Positions 40,431 to 49,566 of a stretch of 61,824 nt of DNA are shown in pieces. The notes beneath the pieces are model-generated. The model was not told where the DNA came from. It made no database searches and saw nothing but the letters and a program-made list of their open reading frames with translations. Position numbers and translations under genes: made by a program. Source of the DNA: Acidimicrobiia bacterium (GTDB lineage: Bacteria > Actinomycetota > Acidimicrobiia > Spongiisociales > Spongiisociaceae); assembly GCA_022827785.1 (NCBI GenBank), contig JAJEIM010000015.1, positions 1 to 61,824 on the forward strand. The letters are read 5' to 3'. Within the stretch, counting starts at the first letter, position 1; each line of letters opens with the position of its first letter.

Positions 40431-41984
40431 TCAGCGCTCCACCAGAGCCATCTTGCGGTTGTAGTAGTTCACGATGCCCGACAGGATCAGGCTCACGAGC
40501 GAGTAGAAGCCCATCCAGAAGATGAACACCGCCAGCGCCTGGCCTTCCTGGTTGAAGATCGTCTGGCCGACCTGGACGATGTCGGCGTAGGCCACGGCGA
40601 TACCCAAGGAGGTGTTCTTGGCCAGGTTCAGATACTGGGAACCGAGCGGGGGAAGGATTATCCGGAAGGCCTGGGGCAGCACGACCAGGCGCAGCGCCTG
40701 GCCCCGCCGCAGACCGACCGCCGATGCGGCCTCCCCCTGACCGCGCGGCACGGCCATGATCCCGGCCCGCACGATCTCGGCGATGAAGGCCGCGGTGTAG
40801 AGCGTGACACCCATCCAGACCGCCAGGAAGCCCGGTGTGAGCGCCTTGCCGACCTCGTGGGAGTACTGGGGGAATCTGGTGGGCACCACCACCTCGGGCA
40901 GCGTGAACCGCAGGGGGGCGCCTCCGGAGAAGTCGAACCTTGACGCCAGGAAGTCGAAGAGCGGCTCGAACCCCCAGTTCATCTGGTACCAGAGCGTCCG
41001 TCCCAGAACACTGGAGAGAGTCGCCTGCCCGGCCCCCGACACGAAGAACAGCATCGCCCCGATTCCCACCACGGCCGCCACGGCCAGGCGGAAGTAGTCG
41101 TCATCGGAGAGTTTGGCCATCCCGGCGGGAGAACGGAGACGCCTCAGATAGCGCACGATGTAGCGGGCCGCTACCAAGACAGCGAGGGCGGCCAGCACCA
41201 GCTGGAGTCCGATCACCGGCACGACCCCGGCCACCCAGGCGAGAGCGGCGAACAGCCATCCGATTACTCCGGCGACGGGATGGGCGAACCAGCCTCCCAC
41301 CAGGAAGGCGGCGAAGGTGCCGATCGACCATGCGAAGGCGTGGGTCTCGTGCCCTTCTCTCTCCTGGAGCGCGATCCGGCGCCGGTACACCCAGCGGGCC
41401 GCCACCACGCCGAGGATCAACACCACGGTGTATTGCCATCGGCCGGCCAGGGGGGTGAGCCAGGGGATGGCGATGCCCTTGGGGCTGGCGAACAGCCACC
41501 CCGACCCCTTCATCTCGGGGGTCAGATCGGGCAGGAGCCCGACGATCAGCGCCTGCCAGAAGAGGATCTGGACGAGGAGCGGGATGTTGCGGAAGAACTC
41601 GATGTAGGCGTTGGCGATCCTCGAGACGATCCAGTTGGACGACAGCCTCGAGATCCCGATGACCGTGCCGAGGATGGTGGCGGCGATGACACCGCTCCAT
41701 GTGACCCGCAGCATGTTGACCATTCCCACCGCCAGGGCCTCCAGGCCCGACTCGGGATCGGTGTTGAACCCCTCGCCGAGTTTGACGCCCAGCGGTTCGC
41801 CGAGGAAGTCCCACGAGAACGGGATGCCGGTGGCCCGGAGATTGGTGGTGGCCTGGGTTATGACGACATAGCCCAGCCAGAGGATGGCGAACAGAATGCC
41901 GACTTGGGTGGCCCATTTGATGGCGACCACGTTGCGCCATATGGGTACGCGGGTCTGAGAGGATCGCTTGGCGGGAGTGACCAA
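40431..41984 (-). CDS. aapQ: Amino-acid ABC transporter permease AapQ
   Basis: A 517-residue inner-membrane permease pairing with AapM. The C-terminal BPD domain includes LYTAAFIAEIVRAGIMAVPR and the EAA-like loop GQGEAASAVGLRRGQALRLV, then KNTSLGIAVAYADIVQVG. The N-terminal half resembles AapQ/BztB (SNWIVSRIANAYIEFFRNIP). It is longer than typical (~400), with extra hydrophobic segments in residues 185-300. Its gene is separated from aapJ by a terminator hairpin. Confidence 0.9.
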   Translation of the reverse strand: MVTPAKRSSQTRVPIWRNVVAIKWATQVGILFAILWLGYVVITQATTNLRATGIPFSWDFLGEPLGVKLGEGFNTDPESGLEALAVGMVNMLRVTWSGVIAATILGTVIGISRLSSNWIVSRIANAYIEFFRNIPLLVQILFWQALIVGLLPDLTPEMKGSGWLFASPKGIAIPWLTPLAGRWQYTVVLILGVVAARWVYRRRIALQEREGHETHAFAWSIGTFAAFLVGGWFAHPVAGVIGWLFAALAWVAGVVPVIGLQLVLAALAVLVAARYIVRYLRRLRSPAGMAKLSDDDYFRLAVAAVVGIGAMLFFVSGAGQATLSSVLGRTLWYQMNWGFEPLFDFLASRFDFSGGAPLRFTLPEVVVPTRFPQYSHEVGKALTPGFLAVWMGVTLYTAAFIAEIVRAGIMAVPRGQGEAASAVGLRRGQALRLVVLPQAFRIILPPLGSQYLNLAKNTSLGIAVAYADIVQVGQTIFNQEGQALAVFIFWMGFYSLVSLILSGIVNYYNRKMALVER

Positions 41985-42061
41985 TTGACCTTCCGTTCTA
42001 GCCGGCCTTTAGACCATACCAACAAGGAGGGTACTCAGGCAGCAACCGACCGGTAAACGCG

Positions 42062-42092
42062 AGGAGGGGGCGCCTGACAGGCGCCCCCTCCT
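42062..42092 (-). terminator. Terminator between aapJ and aapQ
   Basis: AGGAGGGGGCGCC and GGCGCCCCCTCCT form a perfect 13-bp stem around TGACA. It is downstream of aapJ and before aapQ on the minus strand. It probably gives partial termination, raising binding-protein expression over the permease genes. Confidence 0.8.
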
Positions 42093-42113
42093 TCGATCGG
42101 ATCGACTTTGCTT

Positions 42114-43259
42114 CTACCGGGCCGGTGGTGCGTAGACGAGACCGCCTTCGGTCCAGCGAGCGTTGGCAGACCCGGCTCTGGAGAACCCGAGCGGGTGCAG
42201 GTTGTTGGCGTAGATCTCGTCGTAGTTGCCGACCTGCCGGATGGCCTGGGCGTATGCGTCGGCCGCAAGGCCCATCTTGGTCTGCAGCTCATCGTCGCCC
42301 ACGCCGAGGAAGCGACCCGCTTCGGGGTCGGGCGGGTTGGCCACCATCTCGTCGATGTTCGCGGAGGTGACTCCCTTCTCGTCGGCGATGATCAGGATGT
42401 ACACCAACCAGTTCACCACGTCGGCCCACTGGCTGTCGTTCTGCCGGTACATGGGGCCGAGCGGCTCCTTGGAGATCGGGGTGGTCGGGAAGATGATCCA
42501 GTCGCCCTCGGCGATCTCGCCGTTCTGGACGGCGGCGTAGCGATGGCCGAACAGGGCCGATCCGTCGGTGGTCACCAGGTCACAGGAACCCGCCCGGAAG
42601 AGATCCATGGCCTCCGGGAAGTTCTCCACGGTCACCAACTCGATCTCGGCGCCGACCACGCGGGCGCCCTCGGTGATGTTCTTCTCGGTGGTGGTCCCGG
42701 CATTGGTGCAGAGCCTGGCGCCGTCCACATCCACCAGAGTCGAGGCATCGGTGAATCCGAAGTCGGCCTTGCCCATGATCTGCTGGCCGTCGTAGAACGT
42801 GGTGGGCCCGAAGTCACCGCCGATCTCCGTATCCCGGCTCTGGGTCCAGGTGGTGTTACGGAACAGCACGTCGACCTCGCCGGCGGCGAGCACGTTGAAG
42901 CGCTCCGCGGCGGTGGTGCCCACGAACTCGACCGCATTCGCATCGCCCAGCACGGCTGCGGCGAGAGCGCGGCAGTAGTCGGCGTCGAATCCGGTGTAGG
43001 AACCGTCGTCCTGCGGTTCGGCGAAGCCGATGGCGGCGGTTGACACACCGCATCGCAGGCTACCGCGGGCCTGGATCTCGGCCAGCGTGCCGCCCTGCAG
43101 AGGAGTTACCACGACTTCCTCCGCCGTGGTGGTCGTCGCGGCCTGGGTTGCGGCGGTGGTGGTCTCCTGGGCGGCTGTCGTCGCGGCCGGCTCGTCGGTT
43201 CCGCATGAAGCGGCGACCAGCACGACCACCACGAACAAAGGTATCAACCTTCGAGTCAT
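42114..43259 (-). CDS. aapJ: Amino-acid ABC transporter substrate-binding lipoprotein
   Basis: Periplasmic-type binding protein of the general amino-acid importer, membrane-anchored here as a lipoprotein: MTRRLIPLFVVVVLVAASCG has a lipobox ASC. A Thr/Ala-rich linker follows. LRCGVSTAAIGFAEPQDDGS, YTGFDADYCRALAAAV, EVDVLFRNTTWTQSRD, and DFGPTTFYDGQQIMG match AapJ. The start is ATG 43259, preceded by AAAGGGG; the upstream extension is not coding. First gene of its operon. Confidence 0.93.
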   Translation of the reverse strand: MTRRLIPLFVVVVLVAASCGTDEPAATTAAQETTTAATQAATTTTAEEVVVTPLQGGTLAEIQARGSLRCGVSTAAIGFAEPQDDGSYTGFDADYCRALAAAVLGDANAVEFVGTTAAERFNVLAAGEVDVLFRNTTWTQSRDTEIGGDFGPTTFYDGQQIMGKADFGFTDASTLVDVDGARLCTNAGTTTEKNITEGARVVGAEIELVTVENFPEAMDLFRAGSCDLVTTDGSALFGHRYAAVQNGEIAEGDWIIFPTTPISKEPLGPMYRQNDSQWADVVNWLVYILIIADEKGVTSANIDEMVANPPDPEAGRFLGVGDDELQTKMGLAADAYAQAIRQVGNYDEIYANNLHPLGFSRAGSANARWTEGGLVYAPPAR

Positions 43260-43323
43260 GAGTAAGGGCCCCTTTCGGTTCTCGCTTTTCTTGGCATCAT
43301 TCCCCACCTGCCGGGACGTCTGG

Positions 43324-45174
43324 TTACAGCACCGCGGCTTGCAGATGCTCCTTGACCGCTGAGACGATCCCAGAAGCGTCCATCCGGTATCGGGCGAGAA
43401 GTTCCTCGATCTTACCATGAGGAAGGTGTGCAGTCGGGAGGCCGATCGTCACCACCCTGGTGGAGCCGGCGCCATCCACCTGGTCGCGGATCGCCTGTCC
43501 TATCCCTCCGGCGCGGAGCCCGTCCTCGGCGGTGACCACCAATCCGTGGCGGGCGGCGTCGCTGATCATCACCGGGTCGAGCGGTTTCACCACCCTCGGG
43601 TCCCACACCGAGCAGCTGACTCCCTCGAGCTCCAGGCGGTCGGCCGCCTCGCAGACGGCTTCCAGCATCTTGCCGACGCCGATCAGGCAGACGGCGGATC
43701 CTTCGCGGACCCGGCGAGCCGACAATCCGGACCCCACCTCCCCGATCGAAGCCCGGAGCGGCGCCGTCTTGGGCCACCGGATGGTGGACGGCCCGGTGGT
43801 TATCTCCAGCGCGGTGTCGAGCATCACGGGGAGTTCCTCGTACGAGGAGGGGGCGAAGATGGTCATGCCCGGGATCTTCGACAGCAGGACCATGTCGAGG
43901 ATTCCGTGGTGGGAGGCGCCGTCATCGCCCGTGATGCCGGCCCTATCGAGACAGAAGATGACCGGGCAGCCGTGGAGGGCGGTATCGAGGTTGATCTGGT
44001 CGAGGGCCCTGGTGAGGAAGGTGGAGTAGATGGCCACCACCGGGCGGAGTCCTCCCATGGCCATCCCCGTGGCCATCGCCACCGCGTGCTGCTCCGCGAT
44101 GCCGACGTCGAACACCCGGTCCGGGAACCGGTTCTGGAACGGCAGCACGCCGGTCGAGTCGGGCATGGCGGCGGTGATCGCCACCAACTCGGGATGGCGG
44201 TCGGCGAGCGTAAGCAAATGGTCGGCGAAGGCGGACGTGTAGCTCCCCTCCTTGATGGAGGAGAGGTCATGCATCGCTTTGATGGGATCGTTCTCGGCCG
44301 GGGCGTACCCGCGGCCCTTCTGGGTGATCACATGCACCACGGTGGGCCCGCTCATCGCCCGGACGTTCTTCAGGATGCGCTCGAGCTCGGGCAGATCGTG
44401 GCCGTTGAACGGGCCGAAGTAGCGGATACCCAGCTGTTCGAAGACCTGGGGCGGTTCCCACATCTGGCGGATGGCCGACTCGGTGGCGTCTATCCCCCGG
44501 CTCACCAGGTCGGCCACCCAGGGGATCGACTCGGCGATCGAGCGGGCGACGCCCTGGCCGCGCTCGTAGACGTTGGTGGTCCGTAGCTTGATGAGGCTCT
44601 CGGACAGCTTCGAGATGGTGGGGGCGTAGGAACGGCCGTTGTCATTGAGGACGATGGTGACGTGGGCGCCGGAATGGCCGATGTTGTTGAGTCCTTCGAG
44701 CGCCATGCCCCCGGTGAGCGAGCCGTCTCCCACGACCGCTACCACCTGCCGGTCGTCGCCATCCGCCCGGAAGGCGGCGGCCAGCCCGTGGGAGTAGGAC
44801 AATGCCGTCGAGGCGTGGCTGTTTTCGATCCAGTCGTGTTCCGACTCGGCCCGGCTGGGATAGCCGGACATTCCATCGGGAAGCCTGAGGGTGGCGAACT
44901 GGCGGCGTCGCCCGGTCAGCAGCTTGTGGGGGTAGGCCTGGTGTCCGGTGTCGAACAGGATGGCGTCGTGGGGGGATCGGAAGACACGGTGCAGGGCCAG
45001 GGTGAGCTCGACTATCCCCAGGTTCGACCCCAGGTGGCCGCCGTTGCGGGTGACCGTGGCCACGATGAGGTGGCGGATCTCGGTGGCCAACTCCTCGAGT
45101 TCCTCGAAACTGAGGGATCGGAGATCGGCGGGTCCGCGGACGGTGTCCAGGAGGGGCGTATCGGGAAGTGTCAT
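43324..45174 (-). CDS. dxs: 1-deoxy-D-xylulose-5-phosphate synthase
   Basis: Thiamine-PP enzyme for the first step of the MEP isoprenoid pathway. ILFDTGHQAYPHKLLTGR, VVAVVGDGSLTGGMALEGLN (TPP loop), VLNDNGRSYAPTI, and the C-terminal transketolase pyrimidine domain (FDVGIAEQHAVAMATGMA, FCLDRAGITGDDGASHHG) are complete. Length 616. ATG 45174 (MTLPDTPLLD) is preferred over the ATG 33 bases upstream. Divergent from the island-side genes; 64 bases upstream of aapJ on the same strand. Confidence 0.97.
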   Translation of the reverse strand: MTLPDTPLLDTVRGPADLRSLSFEELEELATEIRHLIVATVTRNGGHLGSNLGIVELTLALHRVFRSPHDAILFDTGHQAYPHKLLTGRRRQFATLRLPDGMSGYPSRAESEHDWIENSHASTALSYSHGLAAAFRADGDDRQVVAVVGDGSLTGGMALEGLNNIGHSGAHVTIVLNDNGRSYAPTISKLSESLIKLRTTNVYERGQGVARSIAESIPWVADLVSRGIDATESAIRQMWEPPQVFEQLGIRYFGPFNGHDLPELERILKNVRAMSGPTVVHVITQKGRGYAPAENDPIKAMHDLSSIKEGSYTSAFADHLLTLADRHPELVAITAAMPDSTGVLPFQNRFPDRVFDVGIAEQHAVAMATGMAMGGLRPVVAIYSTFLTRALDQINLDTALHGCPVIFCLDRAGITGDDGASHHGILDMVLLSKIPGMTIFAPSSYEELPVMLDTALEITTGPSTIRWPKTAPLRASIGEVGSGLSARRVREGSAVCLIGVGKMLEAVCEAADRLELEGVSCSVWDPRVVKPLDPVMISDAARHGLVVTAEDGLRAGGIGQAIRDQVDGAGSTRVVTIGLPTAHLPHGKIEELLARYRMDASGIVSAVKEHLQAAVL

Positions 45175-45253
45175 TGTGAATACTCTACAGGCGAAACCCT
45201 GTTTCACCGCCGAAAATAGGGCGGCGGCGGAAAATGCCGCGCAAACCGGCTTC

Positions 45254-45910
45254 TCAGGGCCCCTGACCGGGCGTCCACTCCCGGGCGCGGTCTAGGAGCT
45301 CGACCACCGAATGGTCCGGGGTGGGCCGGAAGTCGCGATAGAACATGCCGATGGCCGCGAAGCGCCGCGGCGTGTGGGCCACCACCAGCTCGTCAGCCAC
45401 CTCCGCGAAGGTAGCCGATGCGTCGCGGGGAGCGACCGGCGCGGCCAGCACGACCCGCCCGGCCCCGAGGCGACGGGTGATCAGGCAGGCGGCCCGGGCG
45501 GTGGCGCCGGTGGCGATGCCGTCATCGACGATCACCGCGGTCTTGCCCTCCAGATCTGCGGGACGGGCATTCCCACGGAAGCGTTCCGCCTGGCGGGCCA
45601 GTTCGCGGCGCTCTCGCCGCTCCACCCGCTCGACGGCCGCCGGCCGTATCCCGAGCCGTTCGATCCGTTGCTCGTCCAGGACGCGTACCCCGCCCTCGCC
45701 GATGGCGCCCATGGCGAGTTCCGGCTGGACCGGCACTCCCAGCTTGCGGACCAGCAACACCTCCAGTGGGGCGGCGAGACGCCGGGCGATCTCGAAGCCG
45801 ACCGGGACCCCGCCCCTGGGCAGGCCCAGGATCACGGTGGGCTGGTCGACGAGATGGTCGAGTAGTCCCGCCAGCACGATGCCGGCGTGCGACCGGTCCG
45901 TGAACCTCAT
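45254..45910 (-). CDS. Phosphoribosyltransferase-family protein
   Basis: A 218-residue PRTase-fold protein. VILGLPRGGVPVGFEIARRL begins the domain and the PRPP loop is AVIVDDGIATGATARAA. Such stand-alone enzymes are often annotated as predicted phosphoribosyltransferases with unknown substrates. Start at ATG 45910 (MRFTDRSHAG); the longer frame runs into the MITE-like element. Possibly cotranscribed with dxs. Confidence 0.85.
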   Translation of the reverse strand: MRFTDRSHAGIVLAGLLDHLVDQPTVILGLPRGGVPVGFEIARRLAAPLEVLLVRKLGVPVQPELAMGAIGEGGVRVLDEQRIERLGIRPAAVERVERRERRELARQAERFRGNARPADLEGKTAVIVDDGIATGATARAACLITRRLGAGRVVLAAPVAPRDASATFAEVADELVVAHTPRRFAAIGMFYRDFRPTPDHSVVELLDRAREWTPGQGP

Positions 45911-45949
45911 GCCTGGTTCCGTGCCATGCGGTGATTCTGCCAGCTTGAT

Positions 45950-46114
45950 CGTGGTCGGTCCGTGTTGCGGCGGCGTGCTATGGACCACCATCGACGCCTC
46001 TGGCTGCGTCCTGCCTCCTCAACGTACCCTGCGGGTACGCCTTCGTCAGCAGTCCTTGCCACAGACGCCGCTGGCGGCGCCATATCCCACCGCCACCCCA
46101 CAGACCAACCACGG
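45950..46114. mobile_element. MITE-like intergenic element family B, copy 2
   Basis: Nearly identical to 11200-11366, with the same hairpin GTACCC-TGC-GGGTAC. The ends pair imperfectly over ~28 bases: CGTGGTCGGTCCGTG at the left and the complement of CAGACCAACCACG at the right. It sits between divergent genes, a PRTase and mscS. Non-coding; overlapping frames are shadows. Confidence 0.75.
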
Positions 46115-46224
46115 AACCCGCGATAGCAAACGAGAACGCGTATAGCGCGAACACGCCATAGTGGGGGCTAACCTGCCCTCCGGGCCGGTACGGATCCGGC
46201 CTGGAAGGTTCTTCAATCGGAACG

Positions 46225-47301
46225 GTGGCATATATGTCTTCCTACCTGATCGCTCAGTCCGTTGCGGACGCCTGCGGAGTCGATCCGGGGTCCGTGTGCG
46301 GCCTCGTCTATGACCTGACCGGTAGCAGCGGGGCCGCTCGCGTGGCGGACCTGGCGACCCGTCCCTTGAAGGTTCTGCTCATCCTGTTCCTGGCCTGGAT
46401 CATCAGCCGGATCGTGCGCCGATGGCTGGACAGGCTCGTGGAGGGCTGGCTGTCGAGGCGCTCTGAACTGGCGGAGGCCATCTCCGGCACCATCGAGCCG
46501 GATGACGACGGGCCGGGATTGGGAGAGGCCGCGCTCGAGAGGGCCCGCCGGTTGGTGGATCAGCAGGAGCGGAGCGGCCAGCGGACGCGAACGCTCGGTT
46601 CGGTGCTGCGGTCGGTCTCCTCGGCGATCATCTACGGAATGGCCCTGATGATGGCCCTGGCGGAGTTCGACGTGAACCTGGGCCCCCTGATCGCCGGCGC
46701 CGGTATCGCCGGCGTAGCGGTCGGTTTCGGCGCCCAGAGCCTGGTCAAGGACTTCCTCTCCGGTGTGTTCATGCTGCTCGAGGACCAGTACGGGGTGGGC
46801 GATGTGGTGGACGTGGGGGACACGGTCGGCGTCGTCGAGGAGGTCAAGCTCCGTACCACCCAGGTGCGCGACATCAACGGGACGCTCTGGTATATCCCCA
46901 ACGGAGAGATCTCCCGGGTGGCCAACCTCACCCAGGACTGGGGCCAGGCCGTAGTCGATATCGAGGTCGCCTACGACACCGACATCGCCGCGGCGATGGC
47001 TCTCATCAAGGAAGTGGCGGACGGGTTGTGGCGCGAACAACTCGAGTCGTTCACGATCATCCAGGAACCGACCATGGCTGGTGTCCAGGCTTTCGGGGAC
47101 AACTCGATCGCCCTGCGGCTGATGGTCAGGACCGAGCCCGGGGAGCAGTTCGGAACGGCGCGGGAACTCCGAAGGCGTCTGAAGTACGCGCTCGACGAGG
47201 CGGGAATCGAGATCCCGTTCCCGCAGCGCACCATCTGGGTACGTTCCCAGCCGGCCACGGCCCTGCCGGATGGTGCCGGCGGTGCGGGTACCTCCGGTTA
47301 G
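46225..47301 (+). CDS. MscS-family mechanosensitive channel
   Basis: A ~358-residue small-conductance mechanosensitive channel. One N-terminal helix (VLLILFLAWIISRIVRRWL), then a charged linker, then the pore region LIAGAGIAGVAVGFGAQSLV and KDFLSGVFMLLEDQYGVGD, the MscS beta domain (VEEVKLRTTQVRDINGT, YIPNGEISRVANLTQDW), and an alpha/beta C-domain. GTG 46225 or ATG 46234 could start it. Family role: releases solutes on hypo-osmotic shock. Confidence 0.93.
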   Translation: MAYMSSYLIAQSVADACGVDPGSVCGLVYDLTGSSGAARVADLATRPLKVLLILFLAWIISRIVRRWLDRLVEGWLSRRSELAEAISGTIEPDDDGPGLGEAALERARRLVDQQERSGQRTRTLGSVLRSVSSAIIYGMALMMALAEFDVNLGPLIAGAGIAGVAVGFGAQSLVKDFLSGVFMLLEDQYGVGDVVDVGDTVGVVEEVKLRTTQVRDINGTLWYIPNGEISRVANLTQDWGQAVVDIEVAYDTDIAAAMALIKEVADGLWREQLESFTIIQEPTMAGVQAFGDNSIALRLMVRTEPGEQFGTARELRRRLKYALDEAGIEIPFPQRTIWVRSQPATALPDGAGGAGTSG

Positions 47302-47431
47302 GGGTCTGACAGAGCGGCATTTGCCCCTTTTTCGCGCACTCGTTCGATCAGGGCCCGTAGCGGAACGTGCCCGGCCGGGCCTGGCTAAGGTTTCTGCCCG
47401 TGTTGGTTCCCGCGGCTAAGTCAAGGCTGAC

Positions 47432-48286
47432 ATGAAGCAAGTGCTGGCTGCGGTCGATCTGTCCCCGATGTCCCGCCGCGTGGCCGATCGAGCCCGGATT
47501 CTCGCGGAGGCCCACCAGGCCGAACTCAAGCTGGTTCATGTCGCGGAACCGCCCGACGTCCCGCTCCCCGACGAGATGCTGGAGCGGATCCATTTGTACC
47601 GCCAGAGCCAGGCGGAGGACCTGCTGACCTGGATCAATGCCCGGGCCCGTTGCCAGGTGGACCTGGAGGTCCGGTCGGGGAACATGGCCATCGAACTCGC
47701 CAAGCTGTCCCGTCAAGCCGGGTTGGTGATCACTGGCACCTCGTCGGTCGACCAGACAACGGTCGGCCCCCGCACCACCAGGCTGGCCCGCAAGCTGCAT
47801 GCCTCGGTGCTCAGCGTGCGGAGGCTGCTGCGGTCCCCGTATCGCCGGGCGGTCGCCGCCGTGGATCTCTCCGATGCCAGTGCCTCCGCGGTCGATCTGG
47901 CCCTTCTCCTGGCCACGGGCGCCGACACGGTGACGGCGGTGGCGTCACTACCGACCGACGACGAGACCATGCTCTCGGATGCGGGGGTCATGCCCGAACG
48001 GCTCGATGTCTTGCGCCGGGAACGCCTCTCCTTGATGGAGGAGCGCATGCAGAAGTTCGTGGCCGGCTGGGGCGGCTTGGTCACACCGGTGGTTCTAGAT
48101 GGTCCGCCGCCCCAGACCGTGGCCGAGTTCGCCCGGATAAGCAACGCCGATCTGGTGGTGGCCGCCAGCCGCGGCGCCGGCAACTCCAACATGGTCCTCC
48201 TGGGCAGCAACGCCGAAGCCCTCATGCGGACCGTCCCCTGCGATGTGGCGATAGCCCGGGTGCCCGGCCGCTTCTACCGCCCCTAG
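47432..48286 (+). CDS. Tandem universal stress protein
   Basis: A 284-residue protein with two UspA domains: residues 1-128 (VLAAVDLSPMSRRVADRA ... LVITGTSSVDQTTVG) and 138-280 (RRAVAAVDLSDASASAV ... LVVAASRGAGNSNMVLLGSN). The second carries the G-x2-G-x9-G-S/N-like ATP loop (LVVAASRGAGN..GSNAE). A stress-responsive role is inferred from the family. It sits directly upstream of the tRNA gene that anchors the island. Confidence 0.9.
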   Translation: MKQVLAAVDLSPMSRRVADRARILAEAHQAELKLVHVAEPPDVPLPDEMLERIHLYRQSQAEDLLTWINARARCQVDLEVRSGNMAIELAKLSRQAGLVITGTSSVDQTTVGPRTTRLARKLHASVLSVRRLLRSPYRRAVAAVDLSDASASAVDLALLLATGADTVTAVASLPTDDETMLSDAGVMPERLDVLRRERLSLMEERMQKFVAGWGGLVTPVVLDGPPPQTVAEFARISNADLVVAASRGAGNSNMVLLGSNAEALMRTVPCDVAIARVPGRFYRP

Positions 48287-48329
48287 CCCCCGCCAGGTCA
48301 GCACCCGCCGGGATTATCCTTCCCCCACA

Positions 48330-48403
48330 GGGCCCGTAGCTCAAGTGGTCAGAGCAGCGGACTCATAATCCGTTGGTTGCAGGTTCGAGTCCTGCCGGGC
48401 CCA
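48330..48403 (+). tRNA. tRNA-Met(CAT), elongator type
   Basis: Acceptor GGGCCCG (48330-48336) pairs perfectly with CGGGCCC (48396-48402); discriminator A403. D-stem GCTC/GAGC, anticodon stem GCGGA/TCCGT (one G-U), loop CTCATAA with anticodon CAT at 48364-48366, T-stem GCAGG/CCTGC with TTCGAGT loop. Lacks initiator features (no C1-A72 mismatch). Ile2 with lysidine is a less likely alternative. Its 3' end is the attachment site of the island. Confidence 0.95.
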
Positions 48404-48404
48404 C
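48361..48404 (+). repeat. attL: tRNA 3' end direct repeat
   Basis: These 44 bases of the tRNA gene, from the anticodon loop to the end, match 59421-59464 at 39 of 44 positions, including a run of 12 (TCCGTTGGTTGC starting two bases past the loop) and the last 14. It marks the left end of the island. Confidence 0.85.
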
Positions 48405-48597
48405 GACTTTCTTCTAGCCGTTAGTTGCTTCATAGCTACCTAAACCCCCAGGTCAGAGGCGAGTTCTGGCTCTCGCCCACCAGCAGGATTTGCAGGGTCT
48501 ACCGTCCGAACTGGTTGTCACCAAGCGCTCCGAAGGACCGACACCGAGGCCGCAATGTTGAACTGTGCGCTGACGGAGGCTTCTCGACCAACCTCTA
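48404..48597. other. Spacer after tRNA
   Basis: 194 bases with no supported gene or element. The frame at 48425-48760 is a shadow of the following minus-strand gene. Confidence 0.5.
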
Positions 48598-49515
48598 CTA
48601 CGGGCTATCCAGCACGGCCTTCTCCACCCAGCGGGCCAAGACGCTCAATGCTGCGAGTTGCTCAAGTGCTTCCTGTTCAGTGAGTCGGTTTGCCGTCTTG
48701 TGGGCTTGGCGGTTACGAATTCCCAGGGAACAGGCCATTCCCAGATGCATCGCTCCCTGATGGACAGACCTCCAAGTATTTTGGTCTTGCTCGTCTACAG
48801 AAGCGAAGCGCAGCCTCGGCTCGCCGGGTTTAGGCGGGTCAAGGGAAAAGGCACTGCTGTATAGGCCAGTTCCCGTGATATCCCGCCTACCGAGCTTCAC
48901 CTTGGTCTTCTGGCTGATGACTTCGGCGGCTGCATGCACTGCGTCTCCGTAGTAACCGGCATCCCATCGACCCTTCGCGGCGTCCCAAACCCACTTGTGA
49001 AGACCACTGGCGGCCAGCGACGGGCCAGAGTCTCCGAAAATCTTCTCATGGACATCTTGGTGTTCTAGGACACCAGCGAGTGTCTCGGTCGCTCGTTCGG
49101 TTGGCCCCCAATGCCATGCCGGGTCACCAGACTCGTCGTAAAACACCCGGTCGGGTTCTATTAGGTCTGCGACGACGCTCGGATGTACTCGCTCAGCAAT
49201 GTCCCGAAGCAGCGGCAACAAGCGTCGCATCCGCGCTTCGTATCGCATGTGTTCGTCGTACATGCCCTTGTGGTACGCGGTCGTACTGCACCTAGCCGCT
49301 TCGAGGAACTCGGTCACCATGCTCAGGGCAAGGGCAGGGTCGGCGAGCGGGACGGGGCGTCCATGACGGGGGGAAACGTGAGCGGGGTCAGTATCAGCTT
49401 CAGCGTTCAAGAAGGCCGTCATCCGGAACCTCACAAAGATATCGGCAGGACTCGCTAGTGTAGCAAACATACGTTCGCCCACCCAGGGTGAGTAGTACTT
49501 CGACCTTGCTGACAC
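48598..49515 (-). CDS. TIGR02391/Ymh-family protein
   Basis: A 305-residue protein whose C-terminal ~120 residues match the TIGR02391 (Hypoth_Ymh) family: GRWDAGYYGDAVHAAAEVIS, LFSLD-like SAFSLDPPKPGEPRLRF, HQGAMHLGMACSLGIRNRQA, HKTANRLTEQEALEQLAALS, LARWVEKAVLDS. The family occurs on phages and islands and is suspected to be part of phage resistance or abortive infection; its mechanism is unknown. The N-terminal half is unfamiliar. It is on the minus strand, 51 bases below the J-domain gene, and may be an operon with it. Confidence 0.7.
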   Translation of the reverse strand: MSARSKYYSPWVGERMFATLASPADIFVRFRMTAFLNAEADTDPAHVSPRHGRPVPLADPALALSMVTEFLEAARCSTTAYHKGMYDEHMRYEARMRRLLPLLRDIAERVHPSVVADLIEPDRVFYDESGDPAWHWGPTERATETLAGVLEHQDVHEKIFGDSGPSLAASGLHKWVWDAAKGRWDAGYYGDAVHAAAEVISQKTKVKLGRRDITGTGLYSSAFSLDPPKPGEPRLRFASVDEQDQNTWRSVHQGAMHLGMACSLGIRNRQAHKTANRLTEQEALEQLAALSVLARWVEKAVLDSP

Positions 49516-49566
49516 ACGGCGGACGCACGGCTGACGGAATGCCGCTAGCAGTTTCGGTAGATGGGC

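Noticed and set aside
41280-42056. 258-residue plus-strand frame antisense to aapQ
   Set aside because: Composition is that of an antisense shadow of a membrane protein gene.
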